A DNA stretch of 64,000 nt from Planctomycetota bacterium (GCA_018242525.1 JAFEBS010000034.1:62001-126000); one strand, 5' to 3'; positions 38,150 to 47,987 are shown, counted from the first letter of the stretch. Notes: a model not told the origin generated them from the letters alone. Made by a program: numbers and translations.

Positions 38150-39919
38150 TTAGAGATCCACGACAGGTGCCTTCAGCGAATTCAAGAATGCCAGCACCTG
38201 GCTTTGTTCGTCCGGGGTCAGGATCTTGAATTGGTCCCGTGATGTTGCGCCATCCTGTTCATGCTTCAGGATTGCCTGAGTGATCGTGTGTGCGGACCCG
38301 TCATGCCAGTAGGGGGCCGTGTCCGCCAGTCCCCACAGCGGCGGCGTTTTCCATTCGCCCAGTTGCGGGTAATGCCCGCCGGGCTGGTAGATCGGGGTGG
38401 CGTCGATGACATAGTAGGTCTCGACGCGCGTCGCGGCGGCATCAATATGATGCAGGCGGAAATCGCTGTAGACGCCGTGGGCTGGACCAACGTCCCGCGC
38501 GTGGCAGGTCGCGCATCCAATCGCGTTGAACAGCCGTTCTCCGGCATCGACGTTCTTCAATCCCGCAGGATCGGTTGGCAGAACCTGCTGCGGGGTGGGA
38601 AGACTGGCGACGAAGCTGGTCAGTGACTTCACCTGTTCGTCCGTCAAATCATGTGCCGCCTGAGGATTGTCGTGGTACTGCCTGGGGACTTGCTGTGAAC
38701 GAATCGAATTGGACAGTCCCAGTTCCGCCGCACACGCAGAACCGACGAACTGACGCAATGAGACCGTCTGCGCCTTCCATCCGAATTTGCCAATCCGGCC
38801 ATCGGGACCGCGTCGAAACCGTCCCACGGACGGGTGAGTGATCTCCAACTGATTCAGGTCATTGTCCGTGATCTGGTCGATCAATCCGTTCCCCCACAGT
38901 GCTGGGGTGTTCATGAAGACAGTACGAACGGCGTCCACTTCCAATATCGAATCCTTCTTGCCCAACTTCGTCCGGCGAAACGGGACTTTGGGAGATCCCA
39001 ATCGTTCCGTCAAATCCTTCTTCGATTCCTGCAAATCCGGGCTGACGGCGGCCGCGTGAATCACGCCGTCGTAAACTTTTGCGTCCTGGTGGTCCGGCAG
39101 TACCTCAAATGACTGAACATTGTGACTGTTGGTTCCACTCCCTCCGGATCCCCCCTGGAAATGACATTCGACACACGAGCGCGCGTTATACACTGGCCCC
39201 AGTCCGTCACCCGTTCCCGCCAGGGGATCGTTCGGCTGCCATTGGTGCTCAAAGTGCATTTTTCCGGCGGCGATCTCCGCCGCAGTGGGCGCGTTGACGG
39301 CATTCACCGTGTTCTGAGAGCCGTTCACCACGGACTTTTTCCCAACCTTGACCGCGGGAACGCGCGCGGTCGACAGGTCATCGGTGGCGGACAGTGGCAC
39401 GTTTGAAGCGGCATGCCACGGCTTGACAGTTCGCTCGACCTTTCGGCTCGCTGGCTGTGTTTCCGGCAATGAAGCCAAAACCTTTTGAGGTGGCGTTGGA
39501 TCGTTGTCGACTGGCAGTGACTTGACGTCTGAAACTGGAATCACGGTCGTGGCGTCCGCGGGGCCAGAGTCATCCTGCACTGTGACAAGGGGCGTTGCTT
39601 CTGATGGTTCGACACGGACAGGGGCAACCGAATTGCGGGGGGCAACGTCGGCCGCCACTGGAGATGACGAATCTGTCGGCAATGGTGGGTAACTGTCCCA
39701 GACCCCGGCGATGACCAGTGCTCCCACGAGTCCACACAGCATCACTCCCGACCAGTTCCAGAGCGTACTGACAAAACCTGCGCGGTTTGCACCGAAGGTG
39801 GCAGAATCTCCTTCAATCCGATCGACATGCTGGCAGTGGGGGCAGCGAGCCCTGCGATTCACATAGTCCGGCGGCACAACCTCTCGGTATCCACAAGAAC
39901 TGCAGTGAAATTGAGCCAT
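38150..39919 (-). CDS. Di-haem oxidoreductase (DUF1111-like) with N-terminal zinc ribbon and membrane anchor
   Basis: About 589 residues from MAQFHCSSCGYREV, with AAAGG upstream. Residues 6-9 (CSSC) and 26-29 (CPHC) form a zinc-ribbon-like pair. A membrane helix follows (VMLCGLVGALVIAGVW, about 60-75), then a long Pro/Val/Ser-rich linker. The catalytic region has two CXXCH haem-binding motifs, CVECHFQGGSGGSG and CATCHARDVGPAHG, in the di-haem oxidoreductase/thiol-oxidase-like arrangement (AGKMHFEHQWQPNDPLAG; LADTAPYWHDGSAHT). The haem domains must be periplasmic while the ribbon would remain cytosolic. Redox partner and substrate are unknown. It is divergent from the IPT/TIG gene. Confidence 0.85.
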   Translation of the reverse strand: MAQFHCSSCGYREVVPPDYVNRRARCPHCQHVDRIEGDSATFGANRAGFVSTLWNWSGVMLCGLVGALVIAGVWDSYPPLPTDSSSPVAADVAPRNSVAPVRVEPSEATPLVTVQDDSGPADATTVIPVSDVKSLPVDNDPTPPQKVLASLPETQPASRKVERTVKPWHAASNVPLSATDDLSTARVPAVKVGKKSVVNGSQNTVNAVNAPTAAEIAAGKMHFEHQWQPNDPLAGTGDGLGPVYNARSCVECHFQGGSGGSGTNSHNVQSFEVLPDHQDAKVYDGVIHAAAVSPDLQESKKDLTERLGSPKVPFRRTKLGKKDSILEVDAVRTVFMNTPALWGNGLIDQITDNDLNQLEITHPSVGRFRRGPDGRIGKFGWKAQTVSLRQFVGSACAAELGLSNSIRSQQVPRQYHDNPQAAHDLTDEQVKSLTSFVASLPTPQQVLPTDPAGLKNVDAGERLFNAIGCATCHARDVGPAHGVYSDFRLHHIDAAATRVETYYVIDATPIYQPGGHYPQLGEWKTPPLWGLADTAPYWHDGSAHTITQAILKHEQDGATSRDQFKILTPDEQSQVLAFLNSLKAPVVDL

Positions 39920-40165
39920 GGGGCACCTTTCACAGAAAAACTTCACCCCGATCGATGAAGTAATCGACCTGATGAACCGCCATCCTTCATACTCGTGACG
40001 GGTATTCAAACTGAATTACGCTCCCGATGGATCAGATTGACGGATCAACTGTCCGGAATTTCAGGATTGAGGTCGCGTTGCAGGCATCCGGCTTTTAGCG
40101 ATACTTCGAGCAGGCAGTCCTCGAATCCAGTGAATTCCGGGATCTCGAAACCGCAAGGTGCGAAC

Positions 40166-41422
40166 ATGAGTCTGAAGTGGCAGACGCCGGTCGCGACAAT
40201 TTGCACATTCTTTCTATTGGCTCAAGGGGCCTTCGGTGCCGGTCCCGTGATCACCCGCATCGAACCGCGGGAGGTTCGCATCGGTCAATCGATCAAGGTC
40301 ACCGGCCACAACCTGCAGGCAACCCGGTCCGTTCACTTTCTGATCGGGTCGATCAAGCGTGCGGCCCGATTCCGGGCGGTATCGAATACGGAACTTCAGG
40401 TGATCGTTCCGGAGTGCTATCTGGCCGACGCTGAAGCCTCGATTCTGATTCAGCAACCGGATGGAGTGGCCGTGACTTGTCCGATCAGTGAGGTGGTCGT
40501 ACGCGACAGCACGGACCCCGATGTTGAGATCGTCCGCTCGTTTTATCATGTCCTGTCGGGCGGCATCCTGAGCAGCGCATCGTCAACGACCCTCATCGAA
40601 GACGGGGGAGTGGTCGAATCCGTGGAGCACATGTGCCCCGTCGTGCTCGTTCGGAACGGTGGAACGTTGACGGACGCGGAGGATGCTTCGGGATTGAATG
40701 GAACTCGAATCCTGTTGCACGAACCAAACGCCCGTCTGGGACCAGGCCTGCAGAAACCTCGCCGAGACTGGTCAATTGTCCCCGTTCCAGGCATCACGGT
40801 TGCCGAGGGTGTCGGCCCGCTGCGATATGGCCTGCCACCGGTCGACGGGAAGCTTCTGAAGGCGACGCAAGTCCCCGAAATCACCTCCATCAGCCCGACC
40901 AACGCCGCGTTCGGAGACGTGCTGACTCTCAAAGGACGAGGATTCTCGGGAACCGAAGACGTCTACCTGATCAACGATGTGGCCGAACGGGCCAGCTTTC
41001 GCATCATCTCGGATGAAGAATTGAAACTGGAAGCACCCGGCCGGTTTGCGATGAGTACGTCGTACAACGACGGAACTCAGGAGAAACCTGCTGTCGAGAT
41101 GCCTGATCACGCCGTGGTGGCCGTCTACAATTCGGCCGGTTTGACCATCACCCGGTCTCCGACGGTACCCGGAGCGACCGCGTCACAGCCGGTCTTTCAA
41201 CTGATGAATCCGAAAATTGGATCGTTCGATTCGCTGGAACAGTTGCAGGACGCCGTTGCCGGTTCCAAAACGGACGGACTTACCGTGGAAGAAGCAATCG
41301 GTTCCATGACGACCGTGGACGACGCGGCGTCGTTTTCGAAGCCCGTGAAGAAACTCCAGATCAGCAAACTGACAGCCGCCCTGCGTTTCACTCGATCGAA
41401 CGCCGGGCCGAACGGAAAGTGA
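40166..41422 (+). CDS. Exported protein with two IPT/TIG domains
   Basis: About 418 residues from MSLKWQTPVATICTFFLLAQ, a signal peptide, with AAGG 8 nt upstream. The first immunoglobulin-like IPT/TIG domain runs from GPVITRIEPREVRIGQSIKV to EASILIQQPDGVA. A second begins VPEITSISPTNAAFGDVLTL with GRGFSGTEDVYL. An unrecognised segment links them, and the C-terminal about 80 residues are helical. Such domains usually mediate extracellular binding. The gene shares a divergent promoter region with the di-haem protein and converges on the DUF4132 gene with only 7 bp between stops. Confidence 0.75.
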   Translation: MSLKWQTPVATICTFFLLAQGAFGAGPVITRIEPREVRIGQSIKVTGHNLQATRSVHFLIGSIKRAARFRAVSNTELQVIVPECYLADAEASILIQQPDGVAVTCPISEVVVRDSTDPDVEIVRSFYHVLSGGILSSASSTTLIEDGGVVESVEHMCPVVLVRNGGTLTDAEDASGLNGTRILLHEPNARLGPGLQKPRRDWSIVPVPGITVAEGVGPLRYGLPPVDGKLLKATQVPEITSISPTNAAFGDVLTLKGRGFSGTEDVYLINDVAERASFRIISDEELKLEAPGRFAMSTSYNDGTQEKPAVEMPDHAVVAVYNSAGLTITRSPTVPGATASQPVFQLMNPKIGSFDSLEQLQDAVAGSKTDGLTVEEAIGSMTTVDDAASFSKPVKKLQISKLTAALRFTRSNAGPNGK

Positions 41423-41429
41423 ATCCCGT

Positions 41430-43952
41430 TCACGCGACGTGTGGAACAATCTGACGGGTAATTGTCACATCCGAAATCTTCGTGTCGTCCGCCAGCAGAA
41501 ACGCTTTGCTCAGAATCAACGACAGTGTTCGATCGCCTTCAAACGGCAGGAACATCGGCTGCTTGTCCGTCTGCGAACCCTGGTCCGAAACGATGCACAG
41601 ATACTGGTCGTTGGGTTCCATCAGGATGTTGGCGCTGCCCAGATGGATTTTGTAGGTCCGCAGTTGGCCATGCACGATCAGGAAATGGCCGACGAATTCA
41701 CACTGGCTCGCAATCCGCAGTCGCGGAACAAGTGTTTCCAGCACCGCTTTGCGAGTCTTGGCGGTTTCTGACAGTTCGCCGAACGAGTAGCTGTTCCAAT
41801 AGTTTCGATACCGACCCTCAGGACCGCCATCCTGCCAGTTGGCATCGTTTCCCACACTGCAGACACCGACAAACAGGTCAACATCGCGCAGAACTTCGGA
41901 CAGGACAAGGGGCGGAACTTCGCTCAAATTCATTGGCTGTTCGACTGCACCGATTCGATATAACCGCACTTGATCCGTCGCGACATACAGGTACCCGCCA
42001 GCTCCTTCGGCCATTTCTGTCCCTGCTCCGGTCACCCAGAACTCGGCGAGCAAATCCCATTTTGGAAGTGCCAGCTTCGCCACGCCAGTATCACCCGAAT
42101 CCCATTGGCCCAGATAATCGGACGTCCAGCCGCGACTTTTCGCCAGAACACGATACTGACTTTGTTTCAAGATGTGCGATGCGAAGCGATTGGAATAGAC
42201 ACGCGTGTTTCGTTCCGCGTCCGTCAACAGGTAAAGCTCACGATGGGCCTGCTTGAACGGCTGTGTGATCTGGCGTGTCTCCAGCCATCGCCGCCAGGCA
42301 AGGATATCTTCGAGCACGTCGTGAATCGGGTGCCACAATTCGATTGTGGCGTCGTCGTTGACGGACACTGGATTCCCATGAACGTCCACGAACTGACCGT
42401 TGTCCCAACCTGTCACATGCCGACGGCCCGAATCTGTGACCTGCCAGATCAGGCGTCGGACGATCGTTCCGACGACGGGGTGATCCAGATAACGCGATTT
42501 CCATTCTGCAATCCTCCATGATCGTTGACCGAGAGGAGCGGCTTCAAATCGGGCGATTGATGTCGACAATGTCGTTTCGACCGCCTTGACCGACTGCTGC
42601 AGTCCCTTGAGCTCACTGGAATGTTCGCGTTTGACTGCGGCGGGAATGCTGGCTTGTGGCTTTCCTGTCTGTTTGAACCAGGCGAGTTTCGCGGTTCTGC
42701 CTGCGATCGCGATTTCGGCCCGGAACCCCGCGAGAATCTCCACGCGCCGCCCGAGTTCCGTGAACCCGGAGGCAGGAATTGTCAGATCATCCAGATCATC
42801 GAAGGAAATGTTCCGTTGCGGCGCGATCCGGCGGCGTGCCGCACGCACGAAATCCTTCTGGCTGCTGAATTTCAGCCGCTCCTCCAACACTGTGAGCTGC
42901 ATCAAGGCTTCTGTGGTGCCGATGCGTTGCAGTATTGAGACTCCGGTCACGGCCAGCGGAGAATTCTTCTTGTAGAAGAATTCGGTTGCGGCCATGATCG
43001 CAGCCGTTGTGTCCGGCAGGGCACGCGTGCGAAGGCACCACAGCAACCCCCGCAGGATCTCGCGATTGATGGAGAATTGAGAGAGCGATCCTGGCTTGGA
43101 ATCGGGGACCCGCTCGATCCAACCTGTCACACGCCGGCGGAATTCATCTATGCCAATGGAATCAATCAGACGTCCGGCAGTCAGATCCCACCCGGGATCG
43201 CAAGTGCGATCCAGACGCAATTCAATTGCTCGCGCCGGCGCTCCCTCATCGATGCCCGTTTCTTCGAACGAAACATCCCAGGTCCCGGGCGAGGCTGGCG
43301 TCACAGACGCCGCATGCTGAATCAGCGTTTTCCAGTGTTCTCGTGCAGGCGACGGAAGCGCGGCAATCTCCTGGGCCATCTGGTTGGCCCACCCATCGTC
43401 GTTCTTGAGGTGTGTCAGAAAGTCGCTCTGGCACAGTTTGTCGATCCGGGTGATCAGCTTCGCACCCGAACTTTTCGGCGACGCATCCGCCTGTCGCAGA
43501 CGCGACTGAATGGCCCTGAGGTGTGTGACCCATTCGGGTGGTACGCCGGCAATGACAGTCAAACGCTCGACGGCATTCAATACGGGAACGATCGGCAGAC
43601 GCCCGATGTCAATCGAATCGAAATCCGCGACAAACATCAGCAGGCGTGACATCAGTTCGCGGTCAAATTCCAACTTGCGCTGGATCAGCAACTGCAACAT
43701 CGCCACCAATCCCAACCGCTCGGGTAGAATCTTGGCGTCATCCATTTCCAGCAACAGCAGCGTGGCTTTAACCTGTGCGATTCGGTCTTCGTCTCCTGCA
43801 TACGCCCAGTAGAGCGCGATCGACGACTCCCCCATCTCCGCCGCGGTCTTGTCACCGATTTCTGGAACGCTCTTGCGCAGTACCTTAAACTCGCCCTGGA
43901 ACTTCGAAGCCTGAGCCTTTGGCACACGTGAGATCAGTTCGGAAAGGTCCAT
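41430..43952 (-). CDS. DUF4132 / DUF7737-like large protein
   Basis: An 840-residue cytosolic protein without signal or membrane segments. The long N-terminal part is helical and HEAT-like (for example MAATEFFYKKNSPLAVTGVS). The DUF4132-like core includes HPVVGTIVRRLIWQVTD and LETRQITQPFKQAHRELYLL. The C-terminal about 100 residues contain KIHLGSANILMEPNDQYLCI and FLPFEGDRTLSLILSKAFLL, hallmarks of the domain at the end of DUF4132 (MolR-like) proteins. Biochemical function is not established for this family. A 128-residue gene lies 9 bp upstream on the same strand and is probably its partner. Confidence 0.82.
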   Translation of the reverse strand: MDLSELISRVPKAQASKFQGEFKVLRKSVPEIGDKTAAEMGESSIALYWAYAGDEDRIAQVKATLLLLEMDDAKILPERLGLVAMLQLLIQRKLEFDRELMSRLLMFVADFDSIDIGRLPIVPVLNAVERLTVIAGVPPEWVTHLRAIQSRLRQADASPKSSGAKLITRIDKLCQSDFLTHLKNDDGWANQMAQEIAALPSPAREHWKTLIQHAASVTPASPGTWDVSFEETGIDEGAPARAIELRLDRTCDPGWDLTAGRLIDSIGIDEFRRRVTGWIERVPDSKPGSLSQFSINREILRGLLWCLRTRALPDTTAAIMAATEFFYKKNSPLAVTGVSILQRIGTTEALMQLTVLEERLKFSSQKDFVRAARRRIAPQRNISFDDLDDLTIPASGFTELGRRVEILAGFRAEIAIAGRTAKLAWFKQTGKPQASIPAAVKREHSSELKGLQQSVKAVETTLSTSIARFEAAPLGQRSWRIAEWKSRYLDHPVVGTIVRRLIWQVTDSGRRHVTGWDNGQFVDVHGNPVSVNDDATIELWHPIHDVLEDILAWRRWLETRQITQPFKQAHRELYLLTDAERNTRVYSNRFASHILKQSQYRVLAKSRGWTSDYLGQWDSGDTGVAKLALPKWDLLAEFWVTGAGTEMAEGAGGYLYVATDQVRLYRIGAVEQPMNLSEVPPLVLSEVLRDVDLFVGVCSVGNDANWQDGGPEGRYRNYWNSYSFGELSETAKTRKAVLETLVPRLRIASQCEFVGHFLIVHGQLRTYKIHLGSANILMEPNDQYLCIVSDQGSQTDKQPMFLPFEGDRTLSLILSKAFLLADDTKISDVTITRQIVPHVA

Positions 43953-43961
43953 CGCGTGTGA

Positions 43962-44348
43962 TCACCCCCCCACAAGCAGCATCAGCCGCAGGAATGTGAC
44001 GGTCGTACTGGAATTGATCTCGATCTCTGCCTCAAGCGACGTCATCTGCTGGTCGCCAACCAGAATCAGAATTCGACCCGCCTCGAAGGCGTTGCATGCC
44101 AGTTCAAACTGCGCCTTCCAGTCGATGACTCGCTGTTCCTGAGCGTTGATCCGGGATTCCGTCAGTGTGGGCTGAATTAGGCCACGATATCGCTGCGGCT
44201 GAAGTGTGTTGAAGTCGCTCACTTCCTGATAGACGCGACTGCGAATCAGTTCACGAACCGTGATGCGCTCGGCCGAAACCTCCAGCGTCCACTCCCGGGA
44301 CTCGGAACCTCCCAACGCCTGATCACAGATCGTCAACAGAGCTGGCAT
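43962..44348 (-). CDS. Small hypothetical partner of the DUF4132 protein
   Basis: A 128-residue protein with no recognised domain. It is mixed alpha/beta, begins MPALLTICDQALGGSESREW and ends with a hydrophobic strand (TVTFLRLMLLVGG). Motifs include EWTLEVSAERITVRELIRSR and RGLIQPTLTESRINAQEQRV. It is the first gene of a two-gene leftward unit with the DUF4132 gene. Function is not assigned. Confidence 0.7.
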   Translation of the reverse strand: MPALLTICDQALGGSESREWTLEVSAERITVRELIRSRVYQEVSDFNTLQPQRYRGLIQPTLTESRINAQEQRVIDWKAQFELACNAFEAGRILILVGDQQMTSLEAEIEINSSTTVTFLRLMLLVGG

Positions 44349-44691
44349 CGCGAAGACTCCTGGGAAGACAACGAACCATCACGAGATTTGACAATCGTCG
44401 CACGACGGATTGTAAAACGGATCGAGACGTGACTCCACTTCTTCGATTTGCAATCTGGCTCTTTGGGTCAAGTTTCATCGTTCCCAAGCGGGAGCTTTCA
44501 TCGTTCCCAAGCTCCGGCTTGGGAACGCCGGTCTTTGAAGCTCTGCTTCACGGTCCAAAGCACACCGGGCGCGCCCTTGTCCGTCTGACCAATCTGATCT
44601 TTCCAAAATCGTCAGGGAATCCTATAAGCTCATCGGTTTGGCCCGGCAATTCGGACGGAAAACTTGAGCGAAATCTTTGCGAAGCACCACA
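44349..44691. other. Intergenic region upstream of rsmH
   Basis: About 340 bp between divergent genes. It contains TCATCGTTCCCAAGC twice (about 44476 and 44499), the second forming a hairpin with GCTTGGGAACG. No MraZ-type TGGGN repeats are seen, so rsmH is not obviously under MraZ control. No clear Shine-Dalgarno precedes rsmH. Confidence 0.5.
44502..44527. repeat. CGTTCCCAAGC hairpin repeat
   Basis: An 11-bp perfect stem (CGTTCCCAAGC / GCTTGGGAACG) with a TCCG loop. A partial direct copy (CGTTCCCAAGC) starts at about 44479. This motif is a common short intergenic repeat in diverse bacteria. Confidence 0.65.
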
Positions 44692-45591
44692 ATGTCAGGA
44701 CGGAACGCAGCAGTCCATATTCCCGTATTGCTGCGGGAGGTCTTACGAGCCTTGGAGTTACAGCCGGGATTGGTGGTCGTGGATGGAACAGTGGGAGCAG
44801 GCGGACATGCTCGATTGATCGCGGGGCAGATTGGTGACGGTGGCACACTGATTGGTCTGGACCGCGATCCGATGATGCTGAAGTTGGCAGCGGCGGTGTT
44901 GCCGGCTTCCGAACGGATTATCTTGAAACATGCCAGTTACGTGGAATTACCGGCAGTCCTGCAGGAATTGGGGCTGACCGGAGTGGATCGAGTGCTGCTG
45001 GATCTGGGGCTGTCCTCGGACCAGTTGGCGGATGAAACGCGTGGTTTCGGTTTTGGAGCGGAGGGACCACTGGATCTGCGGTTTGATACCAGTCGGGGAC
45101 GTCCGGCGGCGGAACTGCTGGCCACGGCATCGGTTGACGAGTTGGAATTGTGGTTGCGGGAGTTTGGTGAGGACCCGGAAAGCAGCCGGATTGCCCGGTA
45201 CCTGGTGGGACGAGCGACGTCGAATCCCATTCGGACGGGGGCCGATCTGGCAAACGGTGTGGCGGAATGCCTGGGGATCAAACGACGAGATCCGGGGGAA
45301 AAGCATCCGGCAACGCGCGTGTTTCAGGCCTTGCGAATTGCTGTCAACCACGAATTGGAGCATGTGAAACGCGGGATTGAAGCAGGAGTCTTCCAGGCTC
45401 TGAAGCCGGGCGGGCTGGCGGCCATCATCTCGTTTCATTCGTTGGAAGATCGAATCGTCAAGCAGGAGTTTCGACGAACCGAACGGTGGGAGAGCATTAC
45501 AGCCAAGCCGATCGTGGCGACTCACCAGGAACAGCGGGTCAATCCCCGCAGTCGGTCCGCAAAGTTGCGCGTGGCGAGGAGAATTGGCTGA
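44692..45591 (+). CDS. rsmH: 16S rRNA m4C1402 methyltransferase
   Basis: A 300-residue RsmH/MraW enzyme that methylates N4 of C1402 in the ribosomal P site using AdoMet. Motifs are HIPVLLREVLRAL, VVVDGTVGAGGHARLI (AdoMet site), LIGLDRDPMML, VLLDLGLSSDQLADETRGF, HPATRVFQALRIAVNHELE, and IISFHSLEDRIVKQEFR. The ATG at 44692 fits the family length; an upstream TTG would add five residues. It is normally encoded directly after mraZ, but here the two are separated by about 12.4 kb. LysM, ftsL-like and ftsI genes follow on the same strand. Confidence 0.96.
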   Translation: MSGRNAAVHIPVLLREVLRALELQPGLVVVDGTVGAGGHARLIAGQIGDGGTLIGLDRDPMMLKLAAAVLPASERIILKHASYVELPAVLQELGLTGVDRVLLDLGLSSDQLADETRGFGFGAEGPLDLRFDTSRGRPAAELLATASVDELELWLREFGEDPESSRIARYLVGRATSNPIRTGADLANGVAECLGIKRRDPGEKHPATRVFQALRIAVNHELEHVKRGIEAGVFQALKPGGLAAIISFHSLEDRIVKQEFRRTERWESITAKPIVATHQEQRVNPRSRSAKLRVARRIG

Positions 45592-45719
45592 TTTGTGAAA
45601 TGGAAAACGTCACGTCTCCGGTTGGCGACGTGTTGGTTGATGCGGTCGATCCATGGGGATTCATTCGCCAGTTCGCGGGCAGACTCTGATGTCTGTCCAC
45701 CGAGGAAGGAGCCTCGAAC

Positions 45720-47459
45720 ATGACACGAGAAACCAAAGCCGGCCTGTTAATGATCCTGATGCTGGCAGGCGTGTTTGGCTTCATGGTCTACAAGCGGATG
45801 CACCAGCCTGCCGAAGTGCTGGCACAACAAAATCCACCAGCATCCCCGGAACAGAACGGGCAGGAACAGGCTGGAACCGAGCAGGGCGGACAGGAAGCCG
45901 ATGGCATGGAGCCGGGCGACCCTGACGCGGGCGGACAGGAAACGGAATCCGTGGCCACCAATGCAGCCTCGCCGGCGTCGGCCAATCCGTTCGATATCGA
46001 CGATCCGGCGACTGTCGAGACGCTCCCCGAAACGGCGGACGGGTTTGACTCGCCCGGCGATTCTGACCTGGCGGCAAAACCAAATACTCTGCCACCGCGT
46101 GCCATGCCCAGGTTACCCACGGACATCGAAGAGACTTCGCCGGACCAAACCGATCCCTTCGCGACTCCGGAGACCGCTCAATCGACAGCACCGCTCGCTG
46201 CCGCCAGCCGGGAACTCCCCGACGTCGATGTCGAGGAAGAGGCCAACCCGTTTGACCCCAAGCCCGCACGGGCGCTGGCTTCCAGAAAACCAACTCATGT
46301 CCATGCTTCGGAGCGGCATGCGGAATTCGTCGACGAGCAGCCGAGTTTTGAAGCGCCGGATCGAACTCTGGCAGCACCCGCTCGTCCCCAGGAACTCCCG
46401 TCAACCGACGAAGCGTTTCCGAAGCCGACTCGACCATCGATTGGACTGAGTCCGCCATCGAACATTCAGCAATCATCGATCGAGTTCAGTCCCGCCGAAC
46501 CTGCGCAGCCTGCCGCCGAAAACGATCCGTTCGGTGCGAACACGGAACTCAAGGTTCAGGCTCCACCGAAGCGCTCGGCGAATGAGTTCGCGGAAGACTC
46601 GTCGGCGGCAATTGAACCACCCGCAACTTCGGCTACCGGCGTTCAAGAGTCCGAAAACCCGTTCGATTCAGCGCCCGCACAAGCCCCGTCCGTTTCCGCC
46701 CCCGAGACACGACTTCCAGCATCGAAACCGACGGCGAATTCCGCGACGGACGATCCATTCGGTGGATATCAGCCGGCGCAAACAGGAACTCCGGCGGCGA
46801 ACGCCTTTGGCGATGACGACCGTCGGTCAGCACCCATGATCCAGCAGGTGCCCCGGCGATCGGCTGTTCCGGCACCCGTCACCCAGATCGACGACGACTT
46901 TGGAGACCGGCCGACCGGACGTCCGTTGATTGCAGGCGACACGTATCAGATCGAACACGGCGATAACTTCTGGACGATCTCGCGCAAGAAGTATGGCGTG
47001 GGAAAATACTTCATGGCGCTGGCTGAACACAATTCGCAGGTCATTCCGGACCCGCGACGCATGAAGCTGGGAGCCACGATTTCGACACCGGCAGCCGAAC
47101 TGCTGGAACGCAGCTATCCACAATTGATCCCCAAGCCGGCGCCGGCCGATCCCATTCAGACTGCCAGTGCGTCGCCAGGCACCATCAAGACTGCGGCAGC
47201 AGCCCCCGCCGACAGCGATGCGGAAGCCGGGTTCTTTGTCGCGGCCGACGGAACGCCGATGTATCGAGTCGCCCGCGAAGACACGCTCAGCGGGATCGCT
47301 CAACGCCACCTGGGACGATCCTCACGCTGGATGCAGGTGTATGAACTGAACCGGGATGTCCTTACAGACGGCAATACACTCAAGATCGGCGCGATTCTGC
47401 GGCTTCCCGCCGACGCCAGCCGGGTTGATGTGGTTGGGAATGCCCGAACCTTCCGATAG
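45720..47459 (+). CDS. Membrane-anchored protein with long disordered linker and two LysM domains
   Basis: A 579-residue protein with AAGGAG 8 nt before the ATG. A single N-terminal membrane helix (LLMILMLAGVFGFMVY) anchors it. Residues about 35-400 are Pro/Ala/Glu/Asp-rich and disordered. They carry six [N/D]PF motifs (about residues 89, 145, 176, 269, 313, 345) and an RLPTD motif at 131. Two C-terminal LysM domains (DTYQIEHGDNFWTISRKKYG at about 407-426; YRVAREDTLSGIAQRHLG) would bind N-acetylglucosamine-containing peptidoglycan. It sits between rsmH and ftsL/ftsI, which points to cell-wall or division function. Confidence 0.85.
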   Translation: MTRETKAGLLMILMLAGVFGFMVYKRMHQPAEVLAQQNPPASPEQNGQEQAGTEQGGQEADGMEPGDPDAGGQETESVATNAASPASANPFDIDDPATVETLPETADGFDSPGDSDLAAKPNTLPPRAMPRLPTDIEETSPDQTDPFATPETAQSTAPLAAASRELPDVDVEEEANPFDPKPARALASRKPTHVHASERHAEFVDEQPSFEAPDRTLAAPARPQELPSTDEAFPKPTRPSIGLSPPSNIQQSSIEFSPAEPAQPAAENDPFGANTELKVQAPPKRSANEFAEDSSAAIEPPATSATGVQESENPFDSAPAQAPSVSAPETRLPASKPTANSATDDPFGGYQPAQTGTPAANAFGDDDRRSAPMIQQVPRRSAVPAPVTQIDDDFGDRPTGRPLIAGDTYQIEHGDNFWTISRKKYGVGKYFMALAEHNSQVIPDPRRMKLGATISTPAAELLERSYPQLIPKPAPADPIQTASASPGTIKTAAAAPADSDAEAGFFVAADGTPMYRVAREDTLSGIAQRHLGRSSRWMQVYELNRDVLTDGNTLKIGAILRLPADASRVDVVGNARTFR

Positions 47460-47644
47460 GGCTTGTTGCGAGTTTCTGTGCTCCCGTTGTGTCGACGGGG
47501 CTGGATCGCTTCGACAATGTGCAAGCCTGATCAAAACCGGACGTGACGCACCTCAGGACGGCGTGACCCGGTGGCATTGAAAAGGCTGCCAGGCGCTCCG
47601 CGGATGCCGGCTCGCAGGTTGAGCCACATGCGCGGGATTCCACT

Positions 47645-47959
47645 GTGTTGTTCTTTCGTTTCGGAGCCGCGATCCTGATGCTGGTTTCGGTGGCCCTCAC
47701 CGGAACAGTCCTGGAAACGCAGAATCTGGCGCTGAAACGGTCACTCAGCCAGCAGCAGTACCGTCTGGAGATCCTGCTCGAAACGCAGGCCAGCCTGCGC
47801 CTGGAATCCCAGCGACTGGGCACACCTGCCAAACTGTTCGATGCGCTGGAAAACGGCGATGCGTCGCTCTATCGCCCCCCCAGGCCGCAGCGTGCCGACC
47901 AGCGTCGAGCCCCCTTGTTGAACTGGAGTCAGCCGAACAGTCACAACCCCCGCCGATGA
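47645..47959 (+). CDS. FtsL-like small division protein
   Basis: A 104-residue bitopic protein starting at GTG. One N-terminal membrane segment (FGAAILMLVSVALTGTVL) is followed by a short periplasmic coiled coil (ALKRSLSQQQYRLEILLETQ, then LRLESQRLGTP). A Pro/Arg-rich tail follows. Sequence conservation of FtsL is always low, so the call rests on topology, size and its place between rsmH and ftsI, the standard ftsL position. The distance to the ftsI start is 28 bp. Confidence 0.7.
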   Translation: MLFFRFGAAILMLVSVALTGTVLETQNLALKRSLSQQQYRLEILLETQASLRLESQRLGTPAKLFDALENGDASLYRPPRPQRADQRRAPLLNWSQPNSHNPRR

Positions 47960-47987
47960 ATCCAGCTCCATGCCAAAGGTCCGGTTG

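Noticed and set aside
44429..44818. 129-codon rightward frame overlapping the start of rsmH
   Set aside because: It runs through the CGTTCCCAAGC repeats and overlaps the conserved N-terminus of rsmH in another frame.
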